Of a stretch of 16,789 nucleotides of DNA, positions 7,600 to 16,789 are shown piece by piece (position 1 is the stretch's first letter; every line of letters starts with the position of its first letter). The stretch is from Cochliopodium minus (Eukaryota > Discosea > Himatismenida > Cochliopodiidae), in contig JAMYWO010000380.1 of NCBI GenBank assembly GCA_024220525.1, positions 9,946 through 26,734 of the forward strand, in the 5' to 3' direction. The translations under genes were made by a program, and so were the position numbers. Under the pieces are notes generated by a model. The model was given only the letters and a program-made list of their open reading frames with translations. It searched no databases and had not been told where the DNA came from.

Positions 7600-8895
7600 T
7601 TATTTTTTTTTGAACATGACATCAGATCTAAAGACATATTTTATTCCTCCCCCTTCTTTTGTACTTCCCTCATGTAAAGGACTCAACTCAGAAGGACCAT
7701 GACTAATTCAAAAAATAAAACAGAAAAAATGAAAAAAAAAAAAATAATAATAATAAAAAAATAATAAAAAAATAATAAAAATAATAAAAAAATAATCTGA
7801 TAATTTTTTACCAAAATATTAAAGCAGAACCCTTTTTAGGTTGAACTTTTATTTGTTTTTTGTTTGAAAAGAAAGTGGTATGACCTCCTTTGAAATCATC
7901 ACTAAGATAAATGATGAAAGTGAGCAATGACATTTCGTTTTTGTTTCTTGGAAAGCAACCGTCGTAATGTGGGGCGAATTGTTGTTCTTTGTCATACTTA
8001 TAAAATCTGAAAAATAAAATCAAATTTAATTAAAGTAAAACAAAAAGAAAATAAAAATGAATTTAAAAATAAAAATATTATTTAAAATTAAATTATCATA
8101 CTCGTGATATGTAAAAAATTAAATTTTGAAAAAAATCAAAAGTAAAATCAAAAATGAAAAAAATTGAAAAATTAAAAGTTCAAAAAAAAAAACAAAAAAA
8201 CTAAATTTTAAAAAAAAAATTAGAAAATAGTGATAAAAAAAAAAAATTAACCTTAATCTTTCATTGAGACCAATGGGTTCCCAAGTACAATTATAGGCTT
8301 TTTGAGATTGAGGAATTTCTTTTTTGATTCGATCATAGACCACGTTGATGATTTCGTGGTTCATGTCGAGCTGCCAAATCACTCTTTGGTTGTTTCTCGT
8401 TTCTGTATCCTCCACCATCCCTCCAAAGGTAGACAAGAGAGCTCCTGTGTATTTCATTTTTTCTGTTATTTTGATGAATTCATCACATTCTTCGTCTGTT
8501 AAAACTTTCAAAAAAAAATGTTAAATTACTTTTTGTTTTTGATAACATGACATTAAAATCAATTTTAATTTATTTTATTAATTTATTTTTGAATGTATGC
8601 ATAAATTAAAATAAATTGGGTGATCGATAAATTAAATTATGGAGATCTCCTTTTTAAATTTAAAAACTCAAAATTATAAATTTTTCCTTCATGCACTTTG
8701 AATACCATCAAATAAATAATTCTTGGTTGTTCAATTACCATTATGCAATGTAAATGCTCCTTTCACTCCTCCCACTTCTTCTTTCACGATTTTCTTTGGA
8801 TTTTTGGAGAAGTTAATTGGATTGATATTGGTTTGATAAATTGGAACACCACTTTCCTTTTTCAATTCTGTGATTGTGACTGTATTTGTTTCCAT
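7600..8895 (-). CDS. 2-oxoglutarate/Fe(II) dioxygenase, prolyl 4-hydroxylase-like (copy A)
   Basis: Minus-strand exons: 8895-8739, 8504-8252, 8006-7812, 7702-7600, giving 235 residues with consistent phases. The double-stranded beta-helix residues are present: H150-x-D152 (A-P-H-Y-D-G), distal H212 (P-L-H-E-G) and K223 (I-K-Y-V-F-R-S-D-V-M-F), the Fe(II) ligands and the 2-oxoglutarate anchor of P4H-type enzymes. The N-terminal 50 residues precede L-T-D-E-E-C-D, the usual start of the catalytic fold. No signal peptide or membrane segment is seen, so a cytosolic or nuclear role is likely; the substrate cannot be told. It is a tandem copy of the gene at 9082-10286 with identical exon lengths (157, 253, 195, 103). 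At the exon 3/4 junction copy A reads Cys (TG|T) where copy B reads Trp. Confidence 0.88.
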
Positions 8896-9081
8896 TTTTT
8901 TGTTTTTTTTTTTTTTTATTTTATTTATTTTTTGCTGAAATCTTTTCATGAATTTTTAAGAGAAAAAATAGATTAATCAAAAAAAAAAAAATTAAAAATT
9001 TGCACTAATAAAGGTCAAAAAAAACTTTGCATTTCAAATCTAATTTTCATTTTTAATAATCAACAACTTTGTAAAACTTTT

Positions 9082-10286
9082 TTATTTTTTTCTAAACATA
9101 ACATCAGATCTAAAGACATACTTTAAACCTCCCTCCTCTTTTGTACTTCCCTCATGTAAAGGACTCATATCAGAAGAACCGTGCCTAATTCAAAAAATAA
9201 GTATAAAAAATAAAAAAAAATATTTGAAAAATAATTGAAAACAAAAAAAATTAACAAAAAATAAAAAACAATAAAAATGAAAAGAAATTATAAAAAAAAA
9301 AAAATTTACCAAAATATTAAAGCAGAACCCTTTTTAGGTTGAACTTTGATTGTTTTTTGCCTGCTGAAGAAAGTGGTGTGACCTCCTTTGAAATCGTCGC
9401 TGAGATAAATGATGAAAGTGAGAAATGACATTTCGTTTTTGTTTCTTGGAAAGCAACCGTCGTAATGTGGAGCGAATTGTTGTTCTTTGTCATACTTATA
9501 AAATCTTGAAAAAAAATATAAAAAAATAATAAAATAAAAAGAAAATAAATATGGATTTAAAAATAAAAAAACATTTTAAATAAAAATTATTTTAAATAAA
9601 AATAAAATAAAATAAAAATAAAAATTTAGAAAATAGTTATAATAACCTTAATCTTTCATTGAGACCAATAGATTCCCACACAGTGTTATATATTTTTTGG
9701 CAGTTGGGAATTTCGTTTTTGATTCGATCATAGACCACGTTGATGATTTCGTGGTTCATGTCGAGCTGCCAAATCACTCTTTGGTTGTTTCTCGTTTCTG
9801 TATCCTCCACCATCCCTCCAAAAGTAGACAGGAGAGCTCCTGTGTATTTCATTTTTTCTGTTATTTTGATGAATTCATCGCATTCTTCGTCAGTTAAAAC
9901 TATTTAAAAAAAAGAAATTAAATTAATTGCTTTTAAAAAAAATTTAAAACGGATCTCTTTGATTAAGATAATTTGAAATTTTATAAAAAAAAAAGGATGA
10001 AATAAGATATTTTTCACAAATTTTTTTTTCTTTTAATTTTCTCTTCAATATAATCTCTTTGTATTTTTTGAAAACTCTTTTTTTCAATTTCTTTTTTCTT
10101 TTAATCTTTATTTTTTTCTATTCATTTACCATTATGCAATGTAAATGCACCTTTCACCCCTTCCACTTCTTCTTTCACGATTTTCTTTGGATTTTTGGAG
10201 AAGTTGATTGGATTGATATTGGTTTGATAAATAGGAACACCACTTTCCTTTTTCAATTCTGTGATTGTGACTGTATTTGTTTCCAT
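9082..10286 (-). CDS. 2-oxoglutarate/Fe(II) dioxygenase, prolyl 4-hydroxylase-like (copy B)
   Basis: Minus-strand exons: 10286-10130, 9899-9647, 9504-9310, 9184-9082, giving 235 residues. The Fe(II) ligands (H150, D152, H212) and Lys223 are all present. It is near-identical to copy A: only one residue differs in the first 52 (Glu for Gly in V-E-G-V-K-G), with more changes around N-C-Q-K-I-Y-N and S-R-Q-K-T. Coding sequence is much better conserved than the introns, which differ in length (230/142/125 nt here, 234/245/109 nt in A), so both copies seem to be under selection. Copy A starts 186 nt past its stop on the same strand. This copy faces WDR12 across a shared 570-nt promoter region. Substrate unknown; P4H-like cytosolic enzymes include sensors of oxygen and ribosomal-protein hydroxylases. 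Confidence 0.88.
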
Positions 10287-10856
10287 TTTTTTTTTTATTT
10301 AATTTTTATTCTTTTATATTTTATTTATTTTTTACTGAAATCTATTTTCTGATAATTTTATTAACAAGAAAATGAATTCAATCATTGAAATGAGAAGAAT
10401 TTGAATCTATTTTTTTTCATCTTTGTTATATCAGTTTGATTGTTTTAAATTCACTTTCAATATCCTTAATATCACAACAATACAGAATTTATATCTTAAG
10501 AAATGAGGTTCAATAGGTTATTTGGTAAAACTTTTGTAATATTCAAATTTGTGATTAAAAAAATATACAAAAATTTTATATATTCGAATAATTTGATATT
10601 AATGATGATAATTGGATACCAAATGATTTATCATTAACTATTTCAACCAATGTATTACAAAATGATCTTTTCGATCATTACTAAAAACGTTGGATATTGA
10701 ATGGATAGATAGATCCATTATAATCCCATCAATGATGACAAAAAGTATTCTTATATGTCTTTTTTCAAAGCAGATTTTTTCAATTTTTTTATTTTTCAGA
10801 TAAAAATGTGAGAAATTAATAAAAAAAAATAGAAAAGGAGAAGAAAAAACTAAGAA
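10287..10856. promoter_or_regulatory. Divergent promoter region between oxygenase B and WDR12
   Basis: This 570-nt gene-free stretch must serve both genes. It contains three short perfect palindromes within 100 nt (10622-10635, 10661-10679, 10700-10719) and a T-rich tract just before the WDR12 leader. No open frame of interest is seen on either strand. Confidence 0.55.
10622..10719. promoter_or_regulatory. Cluster of three perfect inverted repeats
   Basis: AATGAT-TT-ATCATT at 10622-10635, AATGATC-TTTTC-GATCATT at 10661-10679, and AATGGAT-AGATAG-ATCCATT at 10700-10719. Each arm is 6-7 bp and exact, and all share an AATG(G)AT core. They may be binding sites for a dimeric regulator; in such AT-rich DNA some may be chance. 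Confidence 0.45.
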
Positions 10857-13045
10857 ATGGATTCAAGTGATGATTCAGAAATGGGAGATGTATTGGAAGG
10901 GATGAATGAAGAAGATCACAACTCCAATACTGATGACAGCAAAGTGCAAATCAAGTTCATCACAAAATTGGCCGATGAATTCAAAGTAAAAAGAAATATT
11001 GAGAATAAAAAGATTATAGGACGTATATCCTCAATATCATATCGATCCATCATAACCCTTATCACAATAAAAATAATTATTTTTTTTATAAAACGATATA
11101 GGTAACTGAAACACCATTTGAAGTAACATCTAAACTATCAAGATATGGATTATCAGAAATTATAAATCATTTGTTATCATTGGGTAAGTGGAATATCATC
11201 AATTTATTTCTAATAATAATATCTATCCCCATAGAAACATATCCATCCTATAATAATTGTTTATATAAATCATCCTTATCCATTTTATATATTTTTAATT
11301 TATTTTTTTTAAATCAAATATTGAAATTTATTTTTGATTTATCTTCTTTTTTCAAAAACAGATCCTCCAAAACCATTCGACTTTTTGATTAACGGAGAAT
11401 TATTGAGAATAACATTGTCACAATGGGTCAAAAAATATGGAGAAGTAACCAAACAAATTTTTAATTTTTAACATAATTGTTAATATTTTTTTCATTTTAT
11501 ATTTTTATTTATTTTTAATTTTTTAATTTTTTTTAAATTTTAATTTTTTTTTTAATTATTTTTTTCTTATGTAAGAAATCCACAATCATCATAGAGTATG
11601 TCCCTGCTTTGACAAAACCAGAAATCAGTGAGGAATTGCAACACGATGACTGGATCTCTTGCATAGATTCTTGTGATGGGTATACTAAAAATAAAAAAAA
11701 AAAAAAAATTGTCAAACATAAAATTATATAAAAATAAAAAAAATGAAAAAAAAATTTATTTAAAAAATTATTTGTTAAATTTTTTTGCAAAAAACCAATA
11801 ACTAAAATTTTTATTTCCTTGTTTATTTAAATAATTTTCGAATTATTATTAAACTTTTATATTACCAATGAAAATTTTGTAATTAAAAATATCATTGTAA
11901 TTATTTCTTATTTTTGATTTCCAATTTAAAAAAATTTCGTTAAAGATTTTTTTTGTTTAATTTTGATTTAAATTAAACTTTCATTTTTAAACTTTTTTTT
12001 TAAATTTTTTTTAAAATAATTTTTTTTTTAATGATCGATCAGATACATATTGACAGGATCATACGACAAGAAAGTGAGAGTGTGGAACGAGTCCAGAGAG
12101 CTGGTGTACACCTTCACCGCACACGACAACATCATCACCAACCTCCGAGTGTGCCGCCACCCAGAAGAACAAGTGCTCGAGATCCTCACCTCCTCCAAAG
12201 ACCAGACCCTCAAAAACTTCAAAATAGATCTCTCCGCTAAGAAACATTCTCTCCTCACCACCTTTGAAGGACATGACTCTTCTGTTTCCTCTTTTGATTT
12301 CATTAAGGACAGGGATTCTTCTAATGTCATCGACATCGTCAGTAGTTCCTGGGACAATTCCGTTCTTCTTTGGATCAGTGATCTCCAGCAGACTAGTTCC
12401 TCTTCTTCCAATGAGACTGATGAGAAAAGCAGCAAGAACAAAAAGTCAAAGAGAAAGATTGAGGAGATTTCTACCAAGGTTGTTGTCAATTCCACCGTCA
12501 AAAAACCAGATTTCCATTTTTCTGGCCACAAACAAAAAGTCTCCGCTGTCAAGTGGTTGGATCACGAGAAGATCGTTTCGGGATCTAATGATAACACCAT
12601 CAAAATTTGGGATGCTGCTAGTGGTATCAACATTCACACTTTGCAGGGTAACCGTGCTGTCACTTGTTTGGATGTCTCTGATGAAAACAACTTTATTCTT
12701 TCTGGTAACAATGATAACCGTTTGAGATTGTGGGATTGTAGAACTAGTGAAAACCAAATGATTAAAAGAACTTATAAATCTCATAAAGGATGGATCTCTT
12801 CTGTTTCTTTGCATCCTACAAACAAAAACTACTTTATTTCTTCTTCTCACGACAAAACTGTCAAGTTGTGGGATATCCGTTCTTCTGTCCCTTTATTTTC
12901 TCTCCCAGAGTCTGTTGACAAAGTTTTGACTTCTGTTTGGGGTAACAAGGAGTCTGATGATGGTGATGATAACAATCAATTAATTTTGTATGGTGGTGCA
13001 GATACAAAGTTAACTATTTCTAAACTTTCGCAAAAAATGAAATAA
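10857..13045 (+). CDS. wdr12: WDR12/Ytm1, ribosome biogenesis WD40 protein of the PeBoW complex
   Basis: Exons: 10857-10985, 11102-11183, 11362-11444, 11576-11679, 12043-13045, giving 466 residues. The family works in the nucleolus with BOP1/Erb1 and PES1/Nop7 to mature the 60S subunit and is later removed by the AAA ATPase Rea1/midasin. After an acidic first 28 residues comes the N-terminal NLE/ubiquitin-like domain (about 30-107) with R-Y-G-L-S-E-I-I-N-H-L-L and F-D-F-L-I-N-G-E-L-L-R, as in yeast Ytm1. E98, at the exon 3/4 junction, falls about where Ytm1 has the Glu that contacts Rea1 (alignment from memory). D-D-W-I-S leads into a WD40 propeller (134-466) starting T-G-S-Y-D-K. A low-complexity Ser- then Lys-rich insert with K-K-S-K-R-K lies near 247-275. 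The first quarter of the last exon has C-ending codons unlike the rest. Confidence 0.95.
11680..12042 (+). other. Long intron 4 of WDR12
   Basis: This 363-nt intron has donor GTATAC and acceptor GATCAG and is otherwise A/T only in long runs. It is the longest intron of the gene (others 116-178 nt). Nothing else is visible in it. Confidence 0.7.
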
Positions 13046-13377
13046 TTGTTTTTAAAAAAAATAAAAAAAATGAATTATATTTATTAAAATAAAAATCAAA
13101 ATCTAAGATTGAATTATCTCCCAAAGAAAGATTTAATTTATCTTGATAATTGAAAAGGATGAGAAATTTTTTTTGGAATTGGGGTTGTATTTTTTGTTGA
13201 AAAAATATGAAATTAAGAGTTTTGGGATGATGAAAGTAACGAGTGAAAAATTGGAAAAGAATATGAGTGATGAAAAAGGTTCTTTTATTTAAATTATTTT
13301 TATTTAAGATATTTATAAATATAATTGAAGATAAGTTTGTTTCCATGATGATAAACAAAATTTTAATATTATCAATT
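13046..13377. other. Convergent 3' spacer between WDR12 and eL18
   Basis: This 332-nt stretch holds the two 3' untranslated regions. A minus-strand open frame runs through part of it, but its peptide is Phe/Asn/Lys-rich composition and overlaps eL18 in another frame. TGATGA boxes occur near 13227 and 13269 without a matching D box. Confidence 0.6.
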
Positions 13378-14195
13378 TTATTTAGAGTATCCTCTGGAAG
13401 CTCTTCTACCTCTTGCTCTTTCTTCTTTACGAGATTTACCAATAACTCTTGGTCTAACATGAGATCCAGGAACTCCAACTTTACCGAAGTATCTATATTT
13501 AACTGCTGCTTTTCTTGGTCCTCTTAATAAAAGTGTATTTTTACCAGTTGGTGATTTTAATGCAAGTTGATCAAAAGTCAATGCTTCTCCTCCAGCATTA
13601 ACAATTCTGGTTCTTGCTGCAGAACTGAATTTCAAAGCACATACTCTAATTTTTGGTACATCAAGAAGTCTTGGGTCATCCAAAACAGGTGCAACAATAA
13701 CTGCGATAACTCCTTCTTTTTGATTTTTCAAGTGTTTTGCGATTTGTGCGACTGATAATGGAACTCTATTTTCTCTGGAATGACATAATCTATCAAGAAT
13801 TTTTCTGTTGAAGACAGATGAAGTTCTTCTTGAAAGAAATCTGTACAACTATTATAATTTCAGAAAATGATAAGAATAAAAATTTTATTTTTAGTACTTT
13901 TAGAGTATTAAAATGAGTTATAAATTCACAAAATATTTATCTTATAAATTGATTCAAAATTTGATTATTTTTACCTTGATGAGGAGAAGGAGATAAGGAT
14001 CGTTAGATTTAGTAGTCAAACGTTTTGATTTTCTGTTGTGTCCTTTTTTTCTTCTTCTATCAACTATTTTTTGATGAAATTGAATTAATATTTGAAGAAA
14101 TAATTAATTTTTGGTACTCATATTTATTTATATTTCAATCAATAGAAGTATTTATTGTATATAAGAGAAAAGTAAAACTTACTGTCTATTCCCAT
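13378..14195 (-). CDS. rpl18: 60S ribosomal protein eL18
   Basis: Minus-strand exons: 14195-14183, 14063-13975, 13848-13378, giving 190 residues, against 188 in human. The protein starts M-G-I-D-I-D-R-R-R-K-K-G, continues N-D-P-Y-L-L-L-L-I-K joined to L-Y-R-F-L-S-R-R-T, has the family signature T-F-D-Q-L-A-L-K-S-P, and ends E-R-A-R-G-R-R-A-S-R-G-Y-S-K. eL18 is a structural protein of the large subunit. The first coding exon is only 13 nt (four codons plus one base), followed by GTAAGT; the acceptor choice ATAG at 14066-14064 is fixed by the frame needed for M-G-I-D-I. Introns are 119 and 126 nt. It converges with WDR12, which helps assemble the same subunit. Confidence 0.96.
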
Positions 14196-14619
14196 TACTG
14201 CTCTTTATTACTCTTTTTAATTTTGAAAAATTACAATAAGTTTTTGTTTTTTTAAAAATAACAAATTTCTCTTGTTCTTTTATAATATAAGTTAATTACC
14301 CTGATTTTTTTTTATTTATAATTTATTAATTTTCTTTTTTTATAATTTCAAAAATATAAAATAAAAACATTATACTATATTTATATAGGATGCATAATCA
14401 AAAAAATAATAAAAAAAAAGAATTAAATTGTGAAAAATAAAATTGAAATTTTGAATAAAAAAAGTACAAAAGCATTTTTGAATTTTTCTTATTAGATGGA
14501 TTGATAAGGACTTCCAATATTATTCCAATCCATATTGAATCCCTTTTATTTTAAATAAATTAAATAATAACCGACAAAAAATTAAAAAAAAAAAGGAAAA
14601 GATTAAAATATATATTTGT
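14196..14619. promoter_or_regulatory. eL18 upstream region and hydratase 3' end
   Basis: This 424-nt spacer separates two minus-strand genes. It contains an 8-bp inverted repeat, ATGGATTG (14496-14503) and CAATCCAT (14526-14533), enclosing a 22-nt loop. The ATGGAT/ATCCAT arm also occurs in the WDR12 upstream palindrome at 10700-10719. The rest is A/T-rich without coding signs. Confidence 0.4.
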
Positions 14620-15832
14620 TTATTTGTTATTCCATGAAGGTGTTCTTTTATTAAAAAAAGCATCTAATCCCTCTTGACCTTCCTTGGAGATTCTTGCTCT
14701 TGCAATTTGTTCAGAGACATAGAGTTTAGTGTTGTTATCCAGAATATTAACATTATTGACATTGGTGATTAATTTTTTGCAATTGCGAACAGCGAGGGGT
14801 GAATTGCTTGTGATTTCATCAGAAATTTTAACAATGAATTCATCCAATTGTTTCTCATCTTCGAAAATATCGTTGATAAGATGTATTGATTTGGCAACAT
14901 CAGAAGAAAATCTTTCGCCTGTAAGGAAATATCTGGAACAATTTGATTTTCCGATTTTTTCCATCACAAATGGTGATATTACAGCAGGAATCAATCCTTT
15001 TTTGGTATATTATAGTTTATTTGAAAATTATTAATATTTACAGTCACAAAAAGTGATATTAGATATTCAAATTTTTTCCGCAAAGATTTATACTTGTATA
15101 TATTTCTTATCTGGTTGTTGTAAATGAGGTCATTATTTAAATATAAATTTTGTCTTATGATTTATATTTGTAATTATGAGATATTGGAAGTTATATTTTA
15201 CCTAATTTCACTTCTGTAAAACCATATTTTGCAGTTTTAACTGAAAATGCTAAATCACATGATGCAACAAGACCAGCACCACCTCCAATCGCACTTCCAT
15301 TTACTCTTGCAATAACAGGAATGGGACAATTGTAGATAGATTCAAACATTTCGAATAATTTATGAGAATCTCTCTCATTTTCTTCCCTCGTATAATTAAT
15401 CATTTTCTTCATCCATGACAAATCTGCTCCGGCAGAAAATGATTGTCCATTTGATCTTAATACTACAGCTCTGGTATTTGGAAAAATATTGTCCAATTTT
15501 CTGAATGCAGTTGTTATTTCTGATATAACATGTTCATTGAATGCATTATGTAATTCTGGTCTGTTTAATGTTACATCAACCAAATAATTATTTCTTTCAT
15601 TTCTTGAAACATTAATGAATTGAAACTTTATTTGGAGGTGATTTTAGCAAATAATTCTGGGACAAACAAATATTATCTTTTTTATATTTTTTTTTTACCT
15701 TTTGGAATATAGTGCAATAATTTCTTTTGAAATTTATTTTTTGTGTATGTTTTTTGTTCTAATATTGTGATAATGAAGGGTGTTGAGTATAATTTTGATT
15801 TGATTTTTTTTGTTTCTTACAAATAATTTCAT
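14620..15832 (-). CDS. auh: Methylglutaconyl-CoA hydratase (AUH/LiuC type), organelle-targeted
   Basis: Minus-strand exons: 15832-15821, 15758-15699, 15625-15202, 14996-14620, giving 290 residues with consistent phases. It is a crotonase-fold protein. The AUH/LiuC family, which hydrates 3-methylglutaconyl-CoA in leucine breakdown, is indicated by F-S-A-G-A-D-L-S-W-M-K-K-M, I-A-R-V-N-G-S-A-I-G-G-G-A-G-L-V, V-K-L-G-L-I-P-A-V-I-S-P and S-R-Y-F-L-T-G-E. The two oxyanion-hole segments (S-A-G-A-D and G-G-G-A-G) are intact. The first 40 or so residues are rich in Lys, Asn and Phe with few acids, as in a mitochondrial presequence, and are encoded by a 12-nt exon, a 60-nt exon and the start of exon 3. 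The 12-nt first exon (M-K-L-F then GTAAGA) is the least certain part. A second acyl-CoA enzyme lies at 1-1494. Confidence 0.9.
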
Positions 15833-16677
15833 TTTGCTTTTCTATTTTTTTAATTTATAAAAATTAATTTTATTCAATGATCTTGAGAACAAAAATTCAA
15901 AATTATTTCACAATTTTCTTTAAAATTCTTAAAAAAAGTCCGCAACTTTAATCTAATTTTTCTTATAAATGCATTCTATCTTGATGTATTTTGATGTTAA
16001 TTGTTTGTTTATAGATTCTATAAAACAAATTTTTCTTGATACAAAAAATTAACAAATATTTTTAGTTTTTCCATCTGTCAGATAATCATTTTCCTAATCC
16101 ACAGTAAAGTTTAATTATTACTTTCAAAATCATTTTCATTTTTTTTTATTTTTGGGTTGAATGACCAAATTGATATTGAATTCACTCATATCAAATTTAT
16201 TTTATAGCAAAATGTCAACCTATTATAAGTTGATAATCTAATCTTATAGTTCACATTTTAATCACAACATTTTTTTTTTTGTTCACATTTAGTAAATTTG
16301 TGAAATATTTAATTTTTTATTTTTTATTAAGATCCTAATTTAATTTCCCTCAAAGATTGATTTTATTTCTTCCAAAAAAATAACTTTAAAGAAATTAAAG
16401 TTTTTGATTGTGCTTTCAAGTTTGATATTTTTTTTTACTTGAATGAAATTAAAGGAGGAAGGAATTTTTCGCCCAAATTGTTTGTTGAAGTAAAAAATAA
16501 ATAATAATTAAATTAAATATTAAAAAAAAAAATTAAAAAGAGAGTTGATTTCCTTTTCTCAGATTTTACTCAAAAATAAAACAATATATTTGGTTCTTAC
16601 AAGAACTCATAAAATACATCTTTTTTTTATATACAACCATATAAAACAAAATAAATACAAAATTAACATATAAGAAA
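15833..16677. promoter_or_regulatory. Divergent spacer between hydratase and CNOT4-like gene
   Basis: This 845-nt spacer is the longest gene-free stretch. It carries an imperfect inverted repeat, TTGATAT (16170-16176) with ATATCAA (16188-16194), and a GGAGGAAGGAATTTTTCGCCC-like GC-richer block near 16454-16475. No credible open frame or RNA gene was found. A short A/T-rich leader precedes the CNOT4 start. Confidence 0.5.
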
Positions 16678-16789
16678 ATGGAAGAATGCCCATTATGTGG
16701 AACTAAATTTGATGAGACAGATAAGAATTTTAAACCATGCACATGCAGTTATCAAGTAAAAAATAAATAAAGATATTTCTAATTATCAT
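16678..16789 (+). CDS. cnot4: CNOT4/Not4-like RING E3 ligase, first exon only
   Basis: Exon 1 is 16678-16755, followed by donor GTAAAA; the gene runs off the window. The 26 residues contain E-C-P-L-C, then F-D-E-T-D-K-N-F-K-P-C-T-C-S-Y-Q, which is the first half of the C4C4 RING finger of CNOT4/Not4 (C-P-L-C, 13 residues, C-x-C-x-Y-Q). Not4 is a ubiquitin ligase linked to the CCR4-NOT deadenylase complex and to stalled-ribosome quality control. The RING begins at residue 4, so the N-terminal leader found in animal CNOT4 is absent here. The remaining RING cysteines, the RRM and the CCCH zinc finger would lie downstream and cannot be checked. Confidence 0.85.

Noticed and set aside
8302-10352. 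Plus-strand open frames over the two oxygenase genes
   Set aside because: They occur twice only because the opposite-strand genes are duplicated; peptides are His/Phe/Cys-rich antisense translations.
12028-12850. Long open frames on both strands over the WDR12 last exon
   Set aside because: They overlap a clearly conserved WD40 reading frame and have no recognisable motifs of their own; they are shadows favoured by the higher GC of this exon.
13222-13275. Possible C/D box snoRNA from TGATGA boxes
   Set aside because: No CTGA D box or terminal stem was found at a suitable distance on the same strand.
13020-13478. Minus-strand open frame of 152 codons between WDR12 and eL18
   Set aside because: It overlaps eL18 in another frame and the rest is A/T-biased 3' spacer; no domain is visible.
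1-16789. CRISPR arrays, bacterial operons, transposons or viral genes
   Set aside because: The genes are intron-bearing eukaryotic genes; no spaced direct repeats, transposase, integrase, long terminal repeats or capsid-like frames were seen.

Overview
This window comes from an AT-rich nuclear genome of a microbial eukaryote, with standard-code stops (TAA and TGA both used). Genes are packed closely, are broken by many short GT-AG introns (about 50-460 nt), and have start codons preceded by runs of A. Conserved eukaryotic proteins (WDR12/Ytm1, ribosomal protein eL18, a CNOT4-type RING protein, Rab-like GTPases) and two CoA enzymes with basic mitochondrial-type presequences point to an amoeboid or flagellate protist with a mitochondrion-related organelle. 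I cannot name the lineage from the sequence.

Layout. 1-1494 (minus): 5' part of a 3-hydroxyacyl-CoA dehydrogenase gene whose N-terminal half is split into very small exons. 1495-2095: spacer with a possible broken gene fragment. 2096-7219 (plus): tandem array of four related Rab/Ras-like small GTPase genes with a shared C-terminal extension; the fourth is damaged. 7220-7599: spacer with a small orphan ORF. 7600-10286 (minus): two near-identical tandem genes for a 2-oxoglutarate/Fe(II) prolyl-4-hydroxylase-like enzyme. 10287-10856: divergent promoter region with palindromes. 10857-13045 (plus): WDR12/Ytm1, five exons. 13378-14195 (minus): ribosomal protein eL18, three exons. 14620-15832 (minus): a methylglutaconyl-CoA hydratase (AUH/LiuC type), four exons. 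15833-16677: divergent spacer. 16678-16789 (plus): first exon of a CNOT4/Not4-like RING protein, running off the window.

All exon models below were built by hand from splice sites, reading phase and protein-family conservation; there is no transcript evidence.

Most striking observation: in three of the four tandem GTPases the invariant G3/switch II motif (D-x-x-G-Q-E) can only be read in frame if a 4-nt micro-exon (GCGG, TCTG, GCGG) is spliced in between two 49-76 nt introns. The dehydrogenase gene independently shows 16-, 17- and 10-nt exons, and eL18 and the hydratase start with 13- and 12-nt coding exons. The genome therefore appears to tolerate, and conserve, extremely small exons.

Functional themes are organellar acyl-CoA metabolism at both ends (dehydrogenase, hydratase), an expanding lineage-specific GTPase family, a duplicated oxygenase, and a ribosome-biogenesis pair (WDR12 and eL18) that converge at their 3' ends.
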